Origin: Rhizophagus irregularis
Lineage: Eukaryota; Glomeromycota; Glomeromycetes; Glomerales; Glomeraceae
NCBI RefSeq assembly: GCF_026210795.1
Contig: NC_089452.1
Coordinates: 1,240,001-1,304,000 of the forward strand
Reading direction: 5' to 3'
DNA: 64,000 bases
Shown piece after piece: positions 46,912 to 57,237 of the stretch; position 1 is the stretch's first letter, and every line of letters begins with the position of its first letter. A model generated the notes under the pieces. The model did not search any database and was not told where the DNA came from. It worked only from the letters and a program-made list of their open reading frames with translations. Position numbers and translations under genes: made by a program.

Positions 46912-47878
46912 TTAACTTTTCATCTGTAACGAAATATGAATTAAGTTTGTAAAATAAAAATAAAATAATACTTAAATGATATACATCGAAATTTATTTAT
47001 TGTCTGAAGCGCTAACAAAGGACTTTACAATACGTATCTATTATAATACCTGTGTATAATTTAAACTAATTAAATTTTTATTAAATTCTTTATTTAATAA
47101 TATAGTGAGTAAGTTATTAATTTGTATAATAATAATTTATTAGTTATATATAATTTGACTTTTAACTAACTGAATTTTTATTTTATAATATTGGAGGTAA
47201 GTTATTATTTTAATTCAATTATTACATATTTTATATGATATTTATATATAATTTAACTAAAATAAATTCTTTATTAATAAAATTATTTAATAATAGAACG
47301 TAATTATTTTATTCTATTACTAATATATTTCTTACATATTTACATATGATTTAAACTAACTAAATTTTTATTTGAAAATTATTTGATAATTTATTATAGT
47401 TAGTAAAGTTGAGTTAATATTATTTATTCAATTAAACATTTATGCATAGTTTTTATTAAACTAATTAAATTCTTTATTTAAAAAAAATATGTATTTGTAA
47501 TATAGTTGTAAGTTATTACGTTTATAAATATCATATATAATTTACTTGATTCTTTATTATTGAAATGAGTGTTTTTAAATTAAAGTAGGGTTTCGACCCT
47601 ATAAGAAATATGTATACGGAAAGGATACGTTTTGTATACATTTTATGTACGTTTCTATAGTTTCCGTATACAAATTCCATATATTTAATAAGCAATTCAT
47701 TTTTGAACATTTTTTAAAAAAACTAATGTATACGGAAAAAATTAATCATACGGAATGTATACGGAATTTTTAAACTTAATATTTTTAGAAAATAATTTTA
47801 CAAAAATCTCGTATCATAACACGAGATCACGTGATTGTTTATTGTTTTGTTATGATACGTTTTTTGTTTTTAAAACAC
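46912..47878. other. Intergenic, diverged AT-rich tandem repeats
   Basis: Between 47055 and 47560 a motif like 'taatttaactaa..aatttttattt..ataat' restarts about every 90-110 bp, heavily diverged. Between 47605 and 47770 'gtatacggaa' and its inverse 'ttccgtatac' occur several times. No gene. Confidence 0.45.
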
Positions 47879-48528
47879 TGTAATGCCGTAGTATATCTAG
47901 TAAATTTATTAATTGTGAGGCGCAGTATTATATTTAGTCTTAGTGTATAAAATTTTAATTTATTTTTATTTTTATTTTAATTGGACCGAAAAGTCGTTAA
48001 ACTATTAGTCATGAGAATCAAGGATAATTGGACCGAGAAGTCGTTAAACTAATAATCACATGGATTAAGGTAGTTGGTCCGTGATGACCTTAAACTACTA
48101 GTCACGAGATTTAAGGATAAATGAAGATCCGAAAGATACTAAATTGAATGAAATCAAGTGACCTGAGGTGTCAAGTGATTAATTTGTTGATCACTACGTT
48201 AATATTATAAATCACAATTCAGGAGTTCATGATGATCAAATGGATACAAAATTAAGATAATGGAAATACTTTAAAACAATGGAAATACTTTAATAAATTA
48301 AATCCATGAATCGAGATTATGAATTTAGTTACACAAAAACAAACATAAAAGGGCGTGAAGATCACCTTTTGAGAAAAAATTAGACGAATTTTGTTATGAA
48401 TTATTTATTTTGTTATTTAATGTTATTAAACCAAGCATATTATTGTATTTATTTATATTATTAATAAAGAGTCATTTTGTTAATACCTGAGGTGGCAAAC
48501 ATAATTCTCTATGGGCTCAGGTGTTACA
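47879..48528 (+). repeat. 5' LTR of element 2
   Basis: 650 bp, TG...CA, apparently identical to 57343-57992. Promoter and polyadenylation signals should lie here; 'aataaagagtca' near 48468 is a candidate polyadenylation signal. Confidence 0.95.
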
Positions 48529-48530
48529 AG

Positions 48531-48543
48531 TGGTGCATGCTCC
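48531..48543 (+). other. Primer binding site of element 2 (tRNA-Gly)
   Basis: TGGTGCATGCTCC starts 2 nt after the LTR. Same 13 bases as element 1; complementary to a tRNA-Gly-like 3' end. Confidence 0.78.
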
Positions 48544-49598
48544 GAGAAAGGAAAAGTGATCATCCTCACATGATCACTACAGGTTATAAGTACAGGATCT
48601 CTGAGAAAAGAAAATGATCACCCCCACGTGATCATTAGAAGTTACGAATAAAGGATCGACGAAGTTAAGGAATTATAAAATTAAAAGTTCTAAGTCTTGG
48701 TTAAAAAAGAATTTAAGGTGTATTAACGTTAAATTTTAATAAAATAAAATCAAATATTTTAAAGGATACGTGAAAATAATGGTTACCAATGTAAAAGGTA
48801 TTAATTTGGGTAAGTATGACCATAAATATATAAAGAGATAATGTTCAAAATTAAATTTTTGATCTAACTTGACCACCGGCTGATAAGTCAATGAAAAATT
48901 ATTATTGCAATAATTTTCATACATATGAACCAAATATGTATGGTAGTAATTGATTATTAAGGGAAATGCGAGGCTAATCAAGTTAGAAGGGGTTTTAATA
49001 GAAAATTGTAAATAAGTTCCATGAATTAAGGATTAAAAATAATTTTTATAAATAATTGAGGTTAAGTTAAGGATAAAAAGTGTACCCAAAAACCGACACT
49101 ATAAATACGATGGTAGGGTAATTCTGTGTGAACTCAATTGAGGTTTTCTGTGTGATCAATTGAGAATAATTCTGTGTGAACTCAATTGAGGTTTTCTGTG
49201 TGATCAATTGAGAATAGTTCTGTGTGAGCTTTTTCTGTGTGAACTCAATTGAGGTATTCTGTGTGATCAATTGAGAATAGTTCTGTGTGAACTTCCAAAA
49301 ACAATTCTGTGTGAGGGTACCCAAGAAAAATCATGATTAACGTTAACAAAAATTAAAATAATGTTTGCTGGACAAATATGAGAAAATTACAGGAAAGAGA
49401 TAAATCAAATATGGAATCACATTCCAACTTTAGGTTGGGAATTTCAAGGAAAATGTAAATTTATTTGTACAAACCTGTAAACTACCATACTCAGTAATGA
49501 ACAAATGAGGTAAAGGCAAGCCCAGTATAGGTCAAATAAAATATAAAAGAAGGATAAAAAGTAAAAGACGCGAAAATTTTTAGAGAATTTTATTAAAA
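48544..49598 (+). other. Leader of element 2 with tandem repeats
   Basis: About 1 kb without a gene. At 49116-49316 'ttctgtgtga' occurs nine times, alternating with 'actcaattgagg' and 'tcaattgagaata', giving units of about 50-60 bp. The palindromic TCAATTGA core could form structure in the RNA. The extra ORF of element 1 is absent. Confidence 0.65.
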
Positions 49599-52500
49599 AT
49601 GGAATGGTACCATGTTTGGAACGCTGAATATATAAACCATAAACAAGAACATGACCTAGGAGTGATAGAACCAGAGGAATGTTTAGCATGTGAAATATGT
49701 AATCCAATAGAAAGAGAAGTATCAGCAGCATTCAAGAAATTTTGGGATGCTTTATTTAAATTTGAGGATACAATACTAATGTACAATAATGTAACACATA
49801 AAGAATTATTGAATTTATTAAGTATGGACAATAGAGAAAGGGAGGACACAATACATAAAGGAAAATGTAGGAATATAGTAGATAGAATAATTGAATCAAT
49901 AAGGTACAGACAACAACCGAAAATGAAGGAAAAAGGATTGAGAATAATAATTGTAGTAATTGTAAGGGATTGTATTGAAGGAAACTTAGAAAATGAAGTA
50001 TTTGATCGATTAATTGGATGCCCAGAAATAATGGAACATGGATATATTTTAGAAGATTGGGACGTTGAAAATAGATTTCAAAAATTTTGGGAATGGTATA
50101 ACACAATATTGGAAAATGATACGAAAGTAAAGCATGTAGGACCAGGTGCAATGGTAGAATTTAGAAAATTGTTATACATGGAAGAAAGAATAGCTGAATT
50201 AGGAGGATATGAGATGTTTGCCTTAATACAAAGCATTGAACACGAAGAACCTGAGTTATCAATTGAGGAATATGTCCAGAGGTTGGGTAAATATAAACAA
50301 AAGACAATACAAAGATTTATTGACACCAAACAATTTACAAGGGAACCCGAGGACCCAGAAAGTGATAGCCCTGAAAGTTATGAATTAGAGGACAGTGATG
50401 GTAGTATACATTATGAAGCAAAAATAGAGGATGATATCGAATGGACAGTGAAATTATTAAAAAGAAAAATTGAAGAAATGGGTGGAAGGTTTACTGATAA
50501 AGATATACAAAGAATGTGGGACCTAAGGATAAGGATAGAATTGATATTAACAGAGGACTTTTTAGGTACATTTTCCGAATTAATGAGACTAAGTGATGAA
50601 AAATTAAAAGATGAAATAAATGAATGGTTAACAAAAGAAACATTAATATGTGGAAATTGTAGAAATAGAAAGTTACCTGATATGATAGCAGACATTGGAC
50701 AATGTAAAAATTGTGAACAAAAAGAATTATTAGAATTAAAGGATGACTTAGAAAAATTAGGATACGAATTAAATGTGTCAGAAATAGAAAGAATGAGAAA
50801 ATTCAGGATAAGCAATAGTATAATATTAACAACGGAATTTATGGAAAAATATTCCCAGGAAATTGATATGAATGACAAAGAATTAAGGACAAAATTATAT
50901 GAATGGATAAATGAAAATACCACATTTTGTGATGAATGTGGAATAAGATGGATGAACAATAAATTTAACGAAGGAAAAACCAAGTGTAGGGATTGTGAGA
51001 ATGATGAAAATGAAATTGATATCAGGGTCAAAAGATTAAAACAAATATGTGATGATAATAAAATAGAAATAACTGATGGAGAGTTATTAAGATTAATCAG
51101 TATGGGATATACTGATGGAGAAATATTGGATCAAGAATTTATTGAAATATTCCAAGGAAATAAAAATGATTTGGAGAAAAATTTAAAACGGATATTGGAT
51201 AAATTTCTAAAACAACAAGCTGGAATTGAGGATAGTGAAAGCAGTGGAAATGAATCTGATAATGAAAAATCTGATGGATCTGAAAAAGAATCAGATGGAT
51301 CTGGAAAAGACGGAGAAATTTTAAATCCAAATGATACCGATAACAATGAAAATTTTGAAGAACCTTATGAAGAAAACATTATAAATAGACCTGGTTTTGA
51401 CTCAAGTGAAAGTTCAGAATCAAACTCTGAGGATAAAAGTGAAATATCTGATTATAATATAGAAAATTTATTTGAAACACCTTTAACACCACCGATACCA
51501 CCAATTCTACCAATAGTACCAATAATTATGGGAGCAACAAGAGCTGAAGTAAGGGAAGATTTTAGAGCGGCTTTACTAGCAGCAACGGGACATGATATAG
51601 GAGGTAATTGGGCTGGATTAGTCGCAGCCAACCCATTAGCAAATGCAATTGAGGATGCAGGAAATGTAGCTGGAGGAATAATTAGTATGCCACAATTTTA
51701 TGGAAGGGAAGAAGAAGACATAAACGATTGGGTAAGACAATTTGAAACAGCATTTACTGCCATAGGAAAAGCAGCAGGAGTAAATGGAGCTAGACAAGCA
51801 GCAATGGCAGCTACCTGTTTGAAAGGTGCGGCAGCACAATGGTATAATGAAAAGAAGGAAGCAAACAATGGTCATTTGGTAAATTGGCAAGATAACGATA
51901 ATGACAATGATTTAAAACATAGGATTAAACAAAGATTTACCAGAGAGGATGTTAGAAAAAGGAAAATGTTAGAATTAAGGAAAATAACACAAGGAGTAAA
52001 TGAAAATGTTGAAGCATATACGACAAGGTTCAGACAAATATTAAGGATAGCAACTAGGGGCCATGCATTAGATGATGAACTACAAGTAGACAATTATATT
52101 GAAGGGTTAACGCCAGTATTGGGGTACCAAGTCAGGAGACAAAACCCAGCAAATTTAAATGATGCAGTAAATACAGCAAGAAGAGAAGAGGAAGCTACTA
52201 ATGAATTAATGAGAAAAACACTTAACATACCAATTAATACCCAAAGAAAAGGAATCGATATACAAGATGACAAGCCAAAGAATATATTTGAAAAACCATT
52301 GGAGAAAAATTATGAGGATGACCTTGCCGACATGTTTAAAAAATTAGAGGTAAAACTAGTAAATCAACTTGGAGGGCAAAAGAGACCACCAAACAATAAT
52401 AATAGACAAGGACCACCACCTCGAGCATGTTATAATTGTAAACAACCAGGACATTATGCAAATGAATGTAGGGTAAATAATGGTCAAAGAAACTATGGAA

Positions 52501-53186
52501 GACCAAATAATCAAAATTATAATAGAAGATCAAATAACTATAATGGAAGACCAAATAATTATAACAGACCACCAAACCACCAAAACAATAATCGAGGATT
52601 CAATGTAGTGGAATATGATAATTATAATGACCAATATGATCAATATGATTATGATAGTCAGGATTATCAGGATAATTATGATCAAGGATATAGTTATGAC
52701 GACCCGTATTATCAAGATAATGATGTAACATTTAACCATGTTGATCAGGATTTTTATATTGGTGAAAGACAAACAAGGAGTAATATAAAAAATAGGTCAA
52801 GTGATCGAGATATAGATATGGAAATTGATCGAGAACAAACACGCAGAAGAAATGATAAATATGCAAGCCAAGAGGAAAGGGCAGCAGCATTACCAAAAAG
52901 AGGATTCACTGATGAAAGTCTGAGGAAAGCACAAGAAGCAAGGAGGAATAATAATACATGTGGAAATTGTGGACGAAGAGGTCACTATGCAAAACAATGT
53001 AAAAATGAACGTGTTGAAGGTATTCATAGGACAAGCGCATTTCAAAGAAATATACCAAAATATAACGTATTAGAGGATATGAAAAGTACCAGAGCAAATG
53101 CAACTTTTTCACAAATTATAGATATGAGCCCAGAACAAAGAAAAATATATTATGATGGTATGAGAAGGTATCCACAAACGGATTGA
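49599..53186 (+). CDS. Gag polyprotein, very long (element 2)
   Basis: 1195 residues, several times the usual Ty3/gypsy Gag. N-terminal ~480 residues: helical, with CxxC pairs (CLACEICNP; CGNCRNRK...CKNCE; CDECGIRW...CRDCE) that look like zinc ribbons. Then an acidic Ser/Glu-rich linker (~540-640) and a capsid-like retrotransposon-gag region (MPQFYGREEEDINDWVRQFE, AAAQWYNEKKE, RFTREDVRKRKM). After an Asn/Tyr-rich low-complexity stretch there are two CCHC knuckles (CYNCKQPGHYANEC; CGNCGRRGHYAKQC) for RNA binding. It ends with TGA followed by CTA, with the protease in the same frame beyond. Start ATG conserved in element 1. Confidence 0.93.
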   Translation: MEWYHVWNAEYINHKQEHDLGVIEPEECLACEICNPIEREVSAAFKKFWDALFKFEDTILMYNNVTHKELLNLLSMDNREREDTIHKGKCRNIVDRIIESIRYRQQPKMKEKGLRIIIVVIVRDCIEGNLENEVFDRLIGCPEIMEHGYILEDWDVENRFQKFWEWYNTILENDTKVKHVGPGAMVEFRKLLYMEERIAELGGYEMFALIQSIEHEEPELSIEEYVQRLGKYKQKTIQRFIDTKQFTREPEDPESDSPESYELEDSDGSIHYEAKIEDDIEWTVKLLKRKIEEMGGRFTDKDIQRMWDLRIRIELILTEDFLGTFSELMRLSDEKLKDEINEWLTKETLICGNCRNRKLPDMIADIGQCKNCEQKELLELKDDLEKLGYELNVSEIERMRKFRISNSIILTTEFMEKYSQEIDMNDKELRTKLYEWINENTTFCDECGIRWMNNKFNEGKTKCRDCENDENEIDIRVKRLKQICDDNKIEITDGELLRLISMGYTDGEILDQEFIEIFQGNKNDLEKNLKRILDKFLKQQAGIEDSESSGNESDNEKSDGSEKESDGSGKDGEILNPNDTDNNENFEEPYEENIINRPGFDSSESSESNSEDKSEISDYNIENLFETPLTPPIPPILPIVPIIMGATRAEVREDFRAALLAATGHDIGGNWAGLVAANPLANAIEDAGNVAGGIISMPQFYGREEEDINDWVRQFETAFTAIGKAAGVNGARQAAMAATCLKGAAAQWYNEKKEANNGHLVNWQDNDNDNDLKHRIKQRFTREDVRKRKMLELRKITQGVNENVEAYTTRFRQILRIATRGHALDDELQVDNYIEGLTPVLGYQVRRQNPANLNDAVNTARREEEATNELMRKTLNIPINTQRKGIDIQDDKPKNIFEKPLEKNYEDDLADMFKKLEVKLVNQLGGQKRPPNNNNRQGPPPRACYNCKQPGHYANECRVNNGQRNYGRPNNQNYNRRSNNYNGRPNNYNRPPNHQNNNRGFNVVEYDNYNDQYDQYDYDSQDYQDNYDQGYSYDDPYYQDNDVTFNHVDQDFYIGERQTRSNIKNRSSDRDIDMEIDREQTRRRNDKYASQEERAAALPKRGFTDESLRKAQEARRNNNTCGNCGRRGHYAKQCKNERVEGIHRTSAFQRNIPKYNVLEDMKSTRANATFSQIIDMSPEQRKIYYDGMRRYPQTD

Positions 53187-53189
53187 CTA
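53184..53189 (+). promoter_or_regulatory. Leaky stop UGA-CUA between gag and protease
   Basis: TGA CTA ends gag, and the same frame continues open through protease. UGA followed by CUA is an established high-readthrough context, used for example to make peroxisomal enzyme isoforms in fungi. Element 1 has the same six bases at the same place (18748-18743, minus). Confidence 0.7.
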
Positions 53190-53726
53190 CAAGAATCAAT
53201 GAACAACATTGAGGCAGAACACTTAACTGCATTAAGGGGTAAATTAATAATAAACCAAGAATTAAAGGACGTAATGTTTGATACAGGAGCAGCAGTAAAT
53301 GTAATAACTAGTCAGATAATGGATGAAATGGACCTAAAAATTGAGGAACCAAGTACAGTAAGATGTGTGATGATAAATGAGGATAAATTAGCATCTAGGG
53401 GTACCACGACAATATACATACAATTTGGGGATAAGGAAATACCCATTAAGGTTGAAGTAATTGATTCAGGGAAAAACGAAATTGTGTTAGGAAATGGAGT
53501 ATTAGATATGTTCAAAGCAAATATAGATTACACAGATAAAACAATAATAATTAGAATGAATGATGAAACTATGGATATACCAGTAAAATACACACAAAGG
53601 ACCATTAAAGGGTTTGAAGAAACATTTGATGAAGAGGAAATATTAGAAGAATTATACCAGGATGAATTGTATAACATATATGAAGATGACCATGAAGGTC
53701 AGGAAGATGAAAATTTTAAAGTATAA
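53187..53726 (+). CDS. Aspartic protease (element 2)
   Basis: Open in the gag frame from CTA; the internal ATG at 53199 is a possible independent start. The active site is VMFDTGAAVNV, with an ILGNG-like 'IVLGNGVLDMF' near the end of the fold, then an acidic tail. It cleaves Gag-Pol precursors. It ends with TAA at 53724. The RT frame (-1 relative) opens at 53720, a 7-nt overlap. Confidence 0.88.
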   Translation, partial: LQESMNNIEAEHLTALRGKLIINQELKDVMFDTGAAVNVITSQIMDEMDLKIEEPSTVRCVMINEDKLASRGTTTIYIQFGDKEIPIKVEVIDSGKNEIVLGNGVLDMFKANIDYTDKTIIIRMNDETMDIPVKYTQRTIKGFEETFDEEEILEELYQDELYNIYEDDHEGQEDENFKV

Positions 53727-55201
53727 GTCTTGGTCAGAATGATACTGAAGAGACGATAAAGAAGCACAAAAGTGACCATGAAAAATTTACTGAAAAATTT
53801 AAAGTAGGGGACATAACCAATGAACAAAAAGGTAAATTAAAAGTATTAGTAGAAAAATATAAGGATATATTTGAGTATGATGGTGAAAAATATAATAGGA
53901 CAAACCTAGTAAAACATGAAATCAGATTAAAAGGGGGTACTGAACCAATAGCCCAAAAGAGGTACAAAGAAAATGATGAAAAAGGTAAATTCATCAGAAA
54001 AGAGGTTGACGAGATGTTAAAATTGGGAAAAATTAGAGAATCTAGAAGTCCATGGTCTTCACCAGTGACTTTAGCAGGGAAAAAGTCGGGAAATTATAGA
54101 TTTTGCATCGACTATAGAAAATTAAATAAAGTTACAATAACAGATGCATATCCATTACCAAGGATTGATGAACAATTAGAAAGGATAAGTTCAGGAAAAT
54201 GGTTTACCAGTCTAGATTTAGCATCAGGGTTTAATCAGATAGAAATGGCTGAGGAAGATATTGAGAAAACAGCATTCATATGCTCAGCAGGATTATATGA
54301 ATATAATGTCATGCCATTTGGGTTAACAAATGCGCCTGCAAGTTTTCAAAGGTTAATGGATAAAGTATTAAAGGAGTACCTAAATGAATTTGTAATAGTA
54401 TACATTGATGATATAATGATATATTCGGAAAATTTTGAAGACCACCTAAAACACATAAAGTTAGTGTTAGAAAAATTAAAGAAAGCCAGTTTAATACTAA
54501 AGTTAAAGAAATGTATATTTGGAAAAACAGAAATAGAATTTTTAGGACATGTAGTTGGTAAAAATGGATTAAAACCAAGTCCAGGAAAGGTTGAAAAGAT
54601 ACAAAAATTAACAGCACCTATAAATATAAAAGGTGTAAGGTCAATATTAGGGTTATGTACGTATTATAGAAAATTTATTAAAGATTTTTCAAAAATAGTA
54701 AAACCAATAACATCTTTATTGAGAAAAGATGAAAAGTTTGAATGGGGCATCAAACAACATGAAGCATTAGAAATATTAAAAAGGAAATTAATCGAAGAAC
54801 CGGTGTTAAGACAACCAGATTGGTTAAGGAAATTTATATTAATTACAGATGCTTCAGGAATAGGATTAGGGGCAGTGCTAGCTCAAAAAGATGAGAAAGG
54901 TCAAGAATATGTAATAGAATATGCCAGTAAAAGTTTAAACAGGACAGAACAAAGATGGCCAATAACCGAACAAGAATGTTATGCAATTGTATGGGGAATA
55001 CAACATTTCCATAAATACTTGATCAATAGAAAATTTGAGGTAGTGACAGACCATGCAGCTTTGAAAGGATTGATGACTGCAAAAGTACCAAAAGGAAAGA
55101 GATCAAGATGGGTCATGGAATTGGAACAGTATGATTTTGAAATAACCCATAGACCAGGAAAAGAAAATAAAAATGCAGATGCCTTATCAAGAATAATATA
55201 A
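53720..55201 (+). CDS. Reverse transcriptase-RNase H (element 2)
   Basis: The frame is open from 53720, but the first ATG is at 54014, inside the RT fingers, so the N-terminus must come from another mechanism (frameshift, non-AUG start or splicing). RT motifs: SPWSSPVTLAGKKSG, YRFCIDYRKLN, WFTSLDLASGFNQ, VYIDDIMIYS (catalytic YIDD), FLGHVVGKNG, ILGLCTYYRKFI. RNase H: ILITDASGIGLGAVLAQ, EQECYAIVWG, VTDHAALKGL, ending NADALSRII, a normal gypsy RNase H end. It makes cDNA and removes the RNA template. Confidence 0.93.
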   Translation, partial: SISLGQNDTEETIKKHKSDHEKFTEKFKVGDITNEQKGKLKVLVEKYKDIFEYDGEKYNRTNLVKHEIRLKGGTEPIAQKRYKENDEKGKFIRKEVDEMLKLGKIRESRSPWSSPVTLAGKKSGNYRFCIDYRKLNKVTITDAYPLPRIDEQLERISSGKWFTSLDLASGFNQIEMAEEDIEKTAFICSAGLYEYNVMPFGLTNAPASFQRLMDKVLKEYLNEFVIVYIDDIMIYSENFEDHLKHIKLVLEKLKKASLILKLKKCIFGKTEIEFLGHVVGKNGLKPSPGKVEKIQKLTAPINIKGVRSILGLCTYYRKFIKDFSKIVKPITSLLRKDEKFEWGIKQHEALEILKRKLIEEPVLRQPDWLRKFILITDASGIGLGAVLAQKDEKGQEYVIEYASKSLNRTEQRWPITEQECYAIVWGIQHFHKYLINRKFEVVTDHAALKGLMTAKVPKGKRSRWVMELEQYDFEITHRPGKENKNADALSRII

Positions 55202-55237
55202 ATAGATGGGTGAAAGAGTTACTTTTCAAAAATAAAA

Positions 55238-57019
55238 ATGGGACCTAAAATAATAATCATATGTGGAGTTGATGGTACTGGAAAAACATTCATTGTAAAT
55301 AAACTTATAAAAGAATTTGAAAAAGTAGGACAAAGTGTGAGGTTTAACACCTTTAAAAGGAGAAGGGAGGACAATGATAAGTATAAAATACCAAAGAAAG
55401 GTATAGAATGGGAATTCAGGAAGGAAGTTGTTGAACAAATCAACAGGAGAATGGAAGAACATGATAATGAGGATTGGTTAATATTGGATAAAAGTCCTTA
55501 TAGTGAGTACTTTTATCAACAGACACCATCATTTGATAGAGGATACATATCAAGATATGAGAACCACTTACTGGAAAAGGAAATATTTAGAAATAAAAGG
55601 ATAATTGATGAATCAATAGTGATATTTTTAGAAAATGAAAAATGTTGGGAAAATTACAAAGGTAGAGAATATTCGAAAAAGGATCAAGGACATAAAACAT
55701 CATACCCATTGTTAAATGAAGAAAGATATATAGAGATGGTGAAATCATTTAAAGAATGTCAAGATATTTACGAAGGAGAAAAATATGCTAATATTAAAAT
55801 ATCAAATAATGACACAGATTGGGAAAGAGTATACAATAAAATAATAGAATTAGATGGAGATAAACCACCAATAGAGGTTAAAAATGTTGAGATTAAGGAT
55901 AACATCAGAGTAACTGATGGTAAAAAGCATATTGAGAAAAACGGTAAAAACATCAGAATAATAGAAGACTTTGAAAAGATGGGAGCACTATATTTAGCTC
56001 ACAGTCATGAATTATCAGCACATATGGGAATCAAAAGTACTTATGATAATTTAAAAGATAAATATTATTGGGAAAATATGCTGAATGATGTTGAAAGATA
56101 TGTAAGGACATGTGATGAATGTCAAAGAAGAGGAAAACCACAAGGGAAAAATGAATTACACCCAATTAAAGTAGTAGAACCATGGTATCAAATCGGGATT
56201 GACTTTGTTGGACCATTGAACACAACAACAAATGGTAATAAATACATCATAGTAGCAATGGATTATTTTACAAAATGGCCAGAAGCCAAAGCAGTAAAAG
56301 AAGCAACTGCCAAAGAAGTATCAAAATTTATTTATGAAGACATCATTTGTAGACATGGATGTCCAATGAAAATATTGAGTGATAGAGGAAGTCATTTCAA
56401 TAATGAAATGATTAAGGAATTAATGGAAAAATTCAAAATTAAATGGAATTTTTCTACAAGTTATCATCCAGAGACAAACGGACTTGTTGAAAGATTCAAC
56501 CGAACATTAGGTCAAGCATTAGCAAAATTATCAACCAAAGATGATTGGGATCAAAGGATAGCACCCATATTATTTGCTTACCGAAATAAAAAGCATAGTT
56601 CAACAAGAATTCGACCATTTTATTTAACATACGGAAGAGATGTACGGACAATAATGGATGAAAATATCAAAGAAATTAACCTAAGTGATAGAATAGTTGG
56701 ATTATTAGAAGAACTACCAAAAATCCGACATGAAGCCAAAGAACAGATACTGAAATCTCAAACAAAACAAAAAGAGTATCATGACAGAAAAATAATTAAA
56801 GAACATACCTTTGGAATTGGAGATAAAATACTACTTTATGATAAAGCCAAAGCACAACAATTATCTGGAAAATTGGAATCAAAATGGTTGGGACCATTTT
56901 ACATTCATGAAATACTACCAAACGGAGCCTACAAAATTAAAGATATTAAGGGTGTAATCAAGAAAACACCTGTAAATGGAGAATTATTAAAGACTTACCA
57001 TACACCGATGAGTAAATGA
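55238..57019 (+). CDS. Thymidylate-kinase-like domain fused to integrase (element 2)
   Basis: 593 residues starting at an ATG 36 nt after the RNase H stop. Residues 1-205 are a complete P-loop kinase: IIIICGVDGTGKTF (Walker A, GVDGTGKT at 10-17), VRFNTFKRRRED (34-45), LILDKSPYSEYFYQ (81-94), a LID-like GREYSKKDQGHKTSY (142-156). This order fits thymidylate kinase (dTMP to dTDP). Residues ~245-593 are integrase: HHCC zinc domain (H257, H262, C292, C295), catalytic D322, D382 and E418 with DD35E spacing, C-terminal 'GDKILLYD' and 'WLGPFYI'. All kinase and integrase motifs are intact. Here the kinase travels with integrase, unlike element 1. Confidence 0.92.
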   Translation: MGPKIIIICGVDGTGKTFIVNKLIKEFEKVGQSVRFNTFKRRREDNDKYKIPKKGIEWEFRKEVVEQINRRMEEHDNEDWLILDKSPYSEYFYQQTPSFDRGYISRYENHLLEKEIFRNKRIIDESIVIFLENEKCWENYKGREYSKKDQGHKTSYPLLNEERYIEMVKSFKECQDIYEGEKYANIKISNNDTDWERVYNKIIELDGDKPPIEVKNVEIKDNIRVTDGKKHIEKNGKNIRIIEDFEKMGALYLAHSHELSAHMGIKSTYDNLKDKYYWENMLNDVERYVRTCDECQRRGKPQGKNELHPIKVVEPWYQIGIDFVGPLNTTTNGNKYIIVAMDYFTKWPEAKAVKEATAKEVSKFIYEDIICRHGCPMKILSDRGSHFNNEMIKELMEKFKIKWNFSTSYHPETNGLVERFNRTLGQALAKLSTKDDWDQRIAPILFAYRNKKHSSTRIRPFYLTYGRDVRTIMDENIKEINLSDRIVGLLEELPKIRHEAKEQILKSQTKQKEYHDRKIIKEHTFGIGDKILLYDKAKAQQLSGKLESKWLGPFYIHEILPNGAYKIKDIKGVIKKTPVNGELLKTYHTPMSK

Positions 57020-57237
57020 TAACCATCATCAATGGACTTAGAAAAATAAAGATAATTTATAATCATGTGAAATAAAATCACATGACATAAAAATAATTTT
57101 GGAAAAGTAGGAAAAATTAATGAAAATTTCCAAAGAAAGACCTAAGTGAAATCCGGTACAAGAAAACCGTGAAATTCAAAAGAACACATGACAAACCACG
57201 GGAACAGCCGCAGGACGCAGCTAAGTCAAGTAACAAC

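Noticed and set aside
49067-49324. 85-codon minus-strand frame in the element 2 leader
   Set aside because: It is a translation of the ttctgtgtga/tcaattga tandem repeat, with repeated peptides and no independent support.
53711-53717. AAATTTT looks like a -1 slippery heptamer (A AAT TTT) in the protease frame, just before the RT frame
   Set aside because: After a -1 slip at this site the next codon is TAA (53717-53719), so RT could not be reached.
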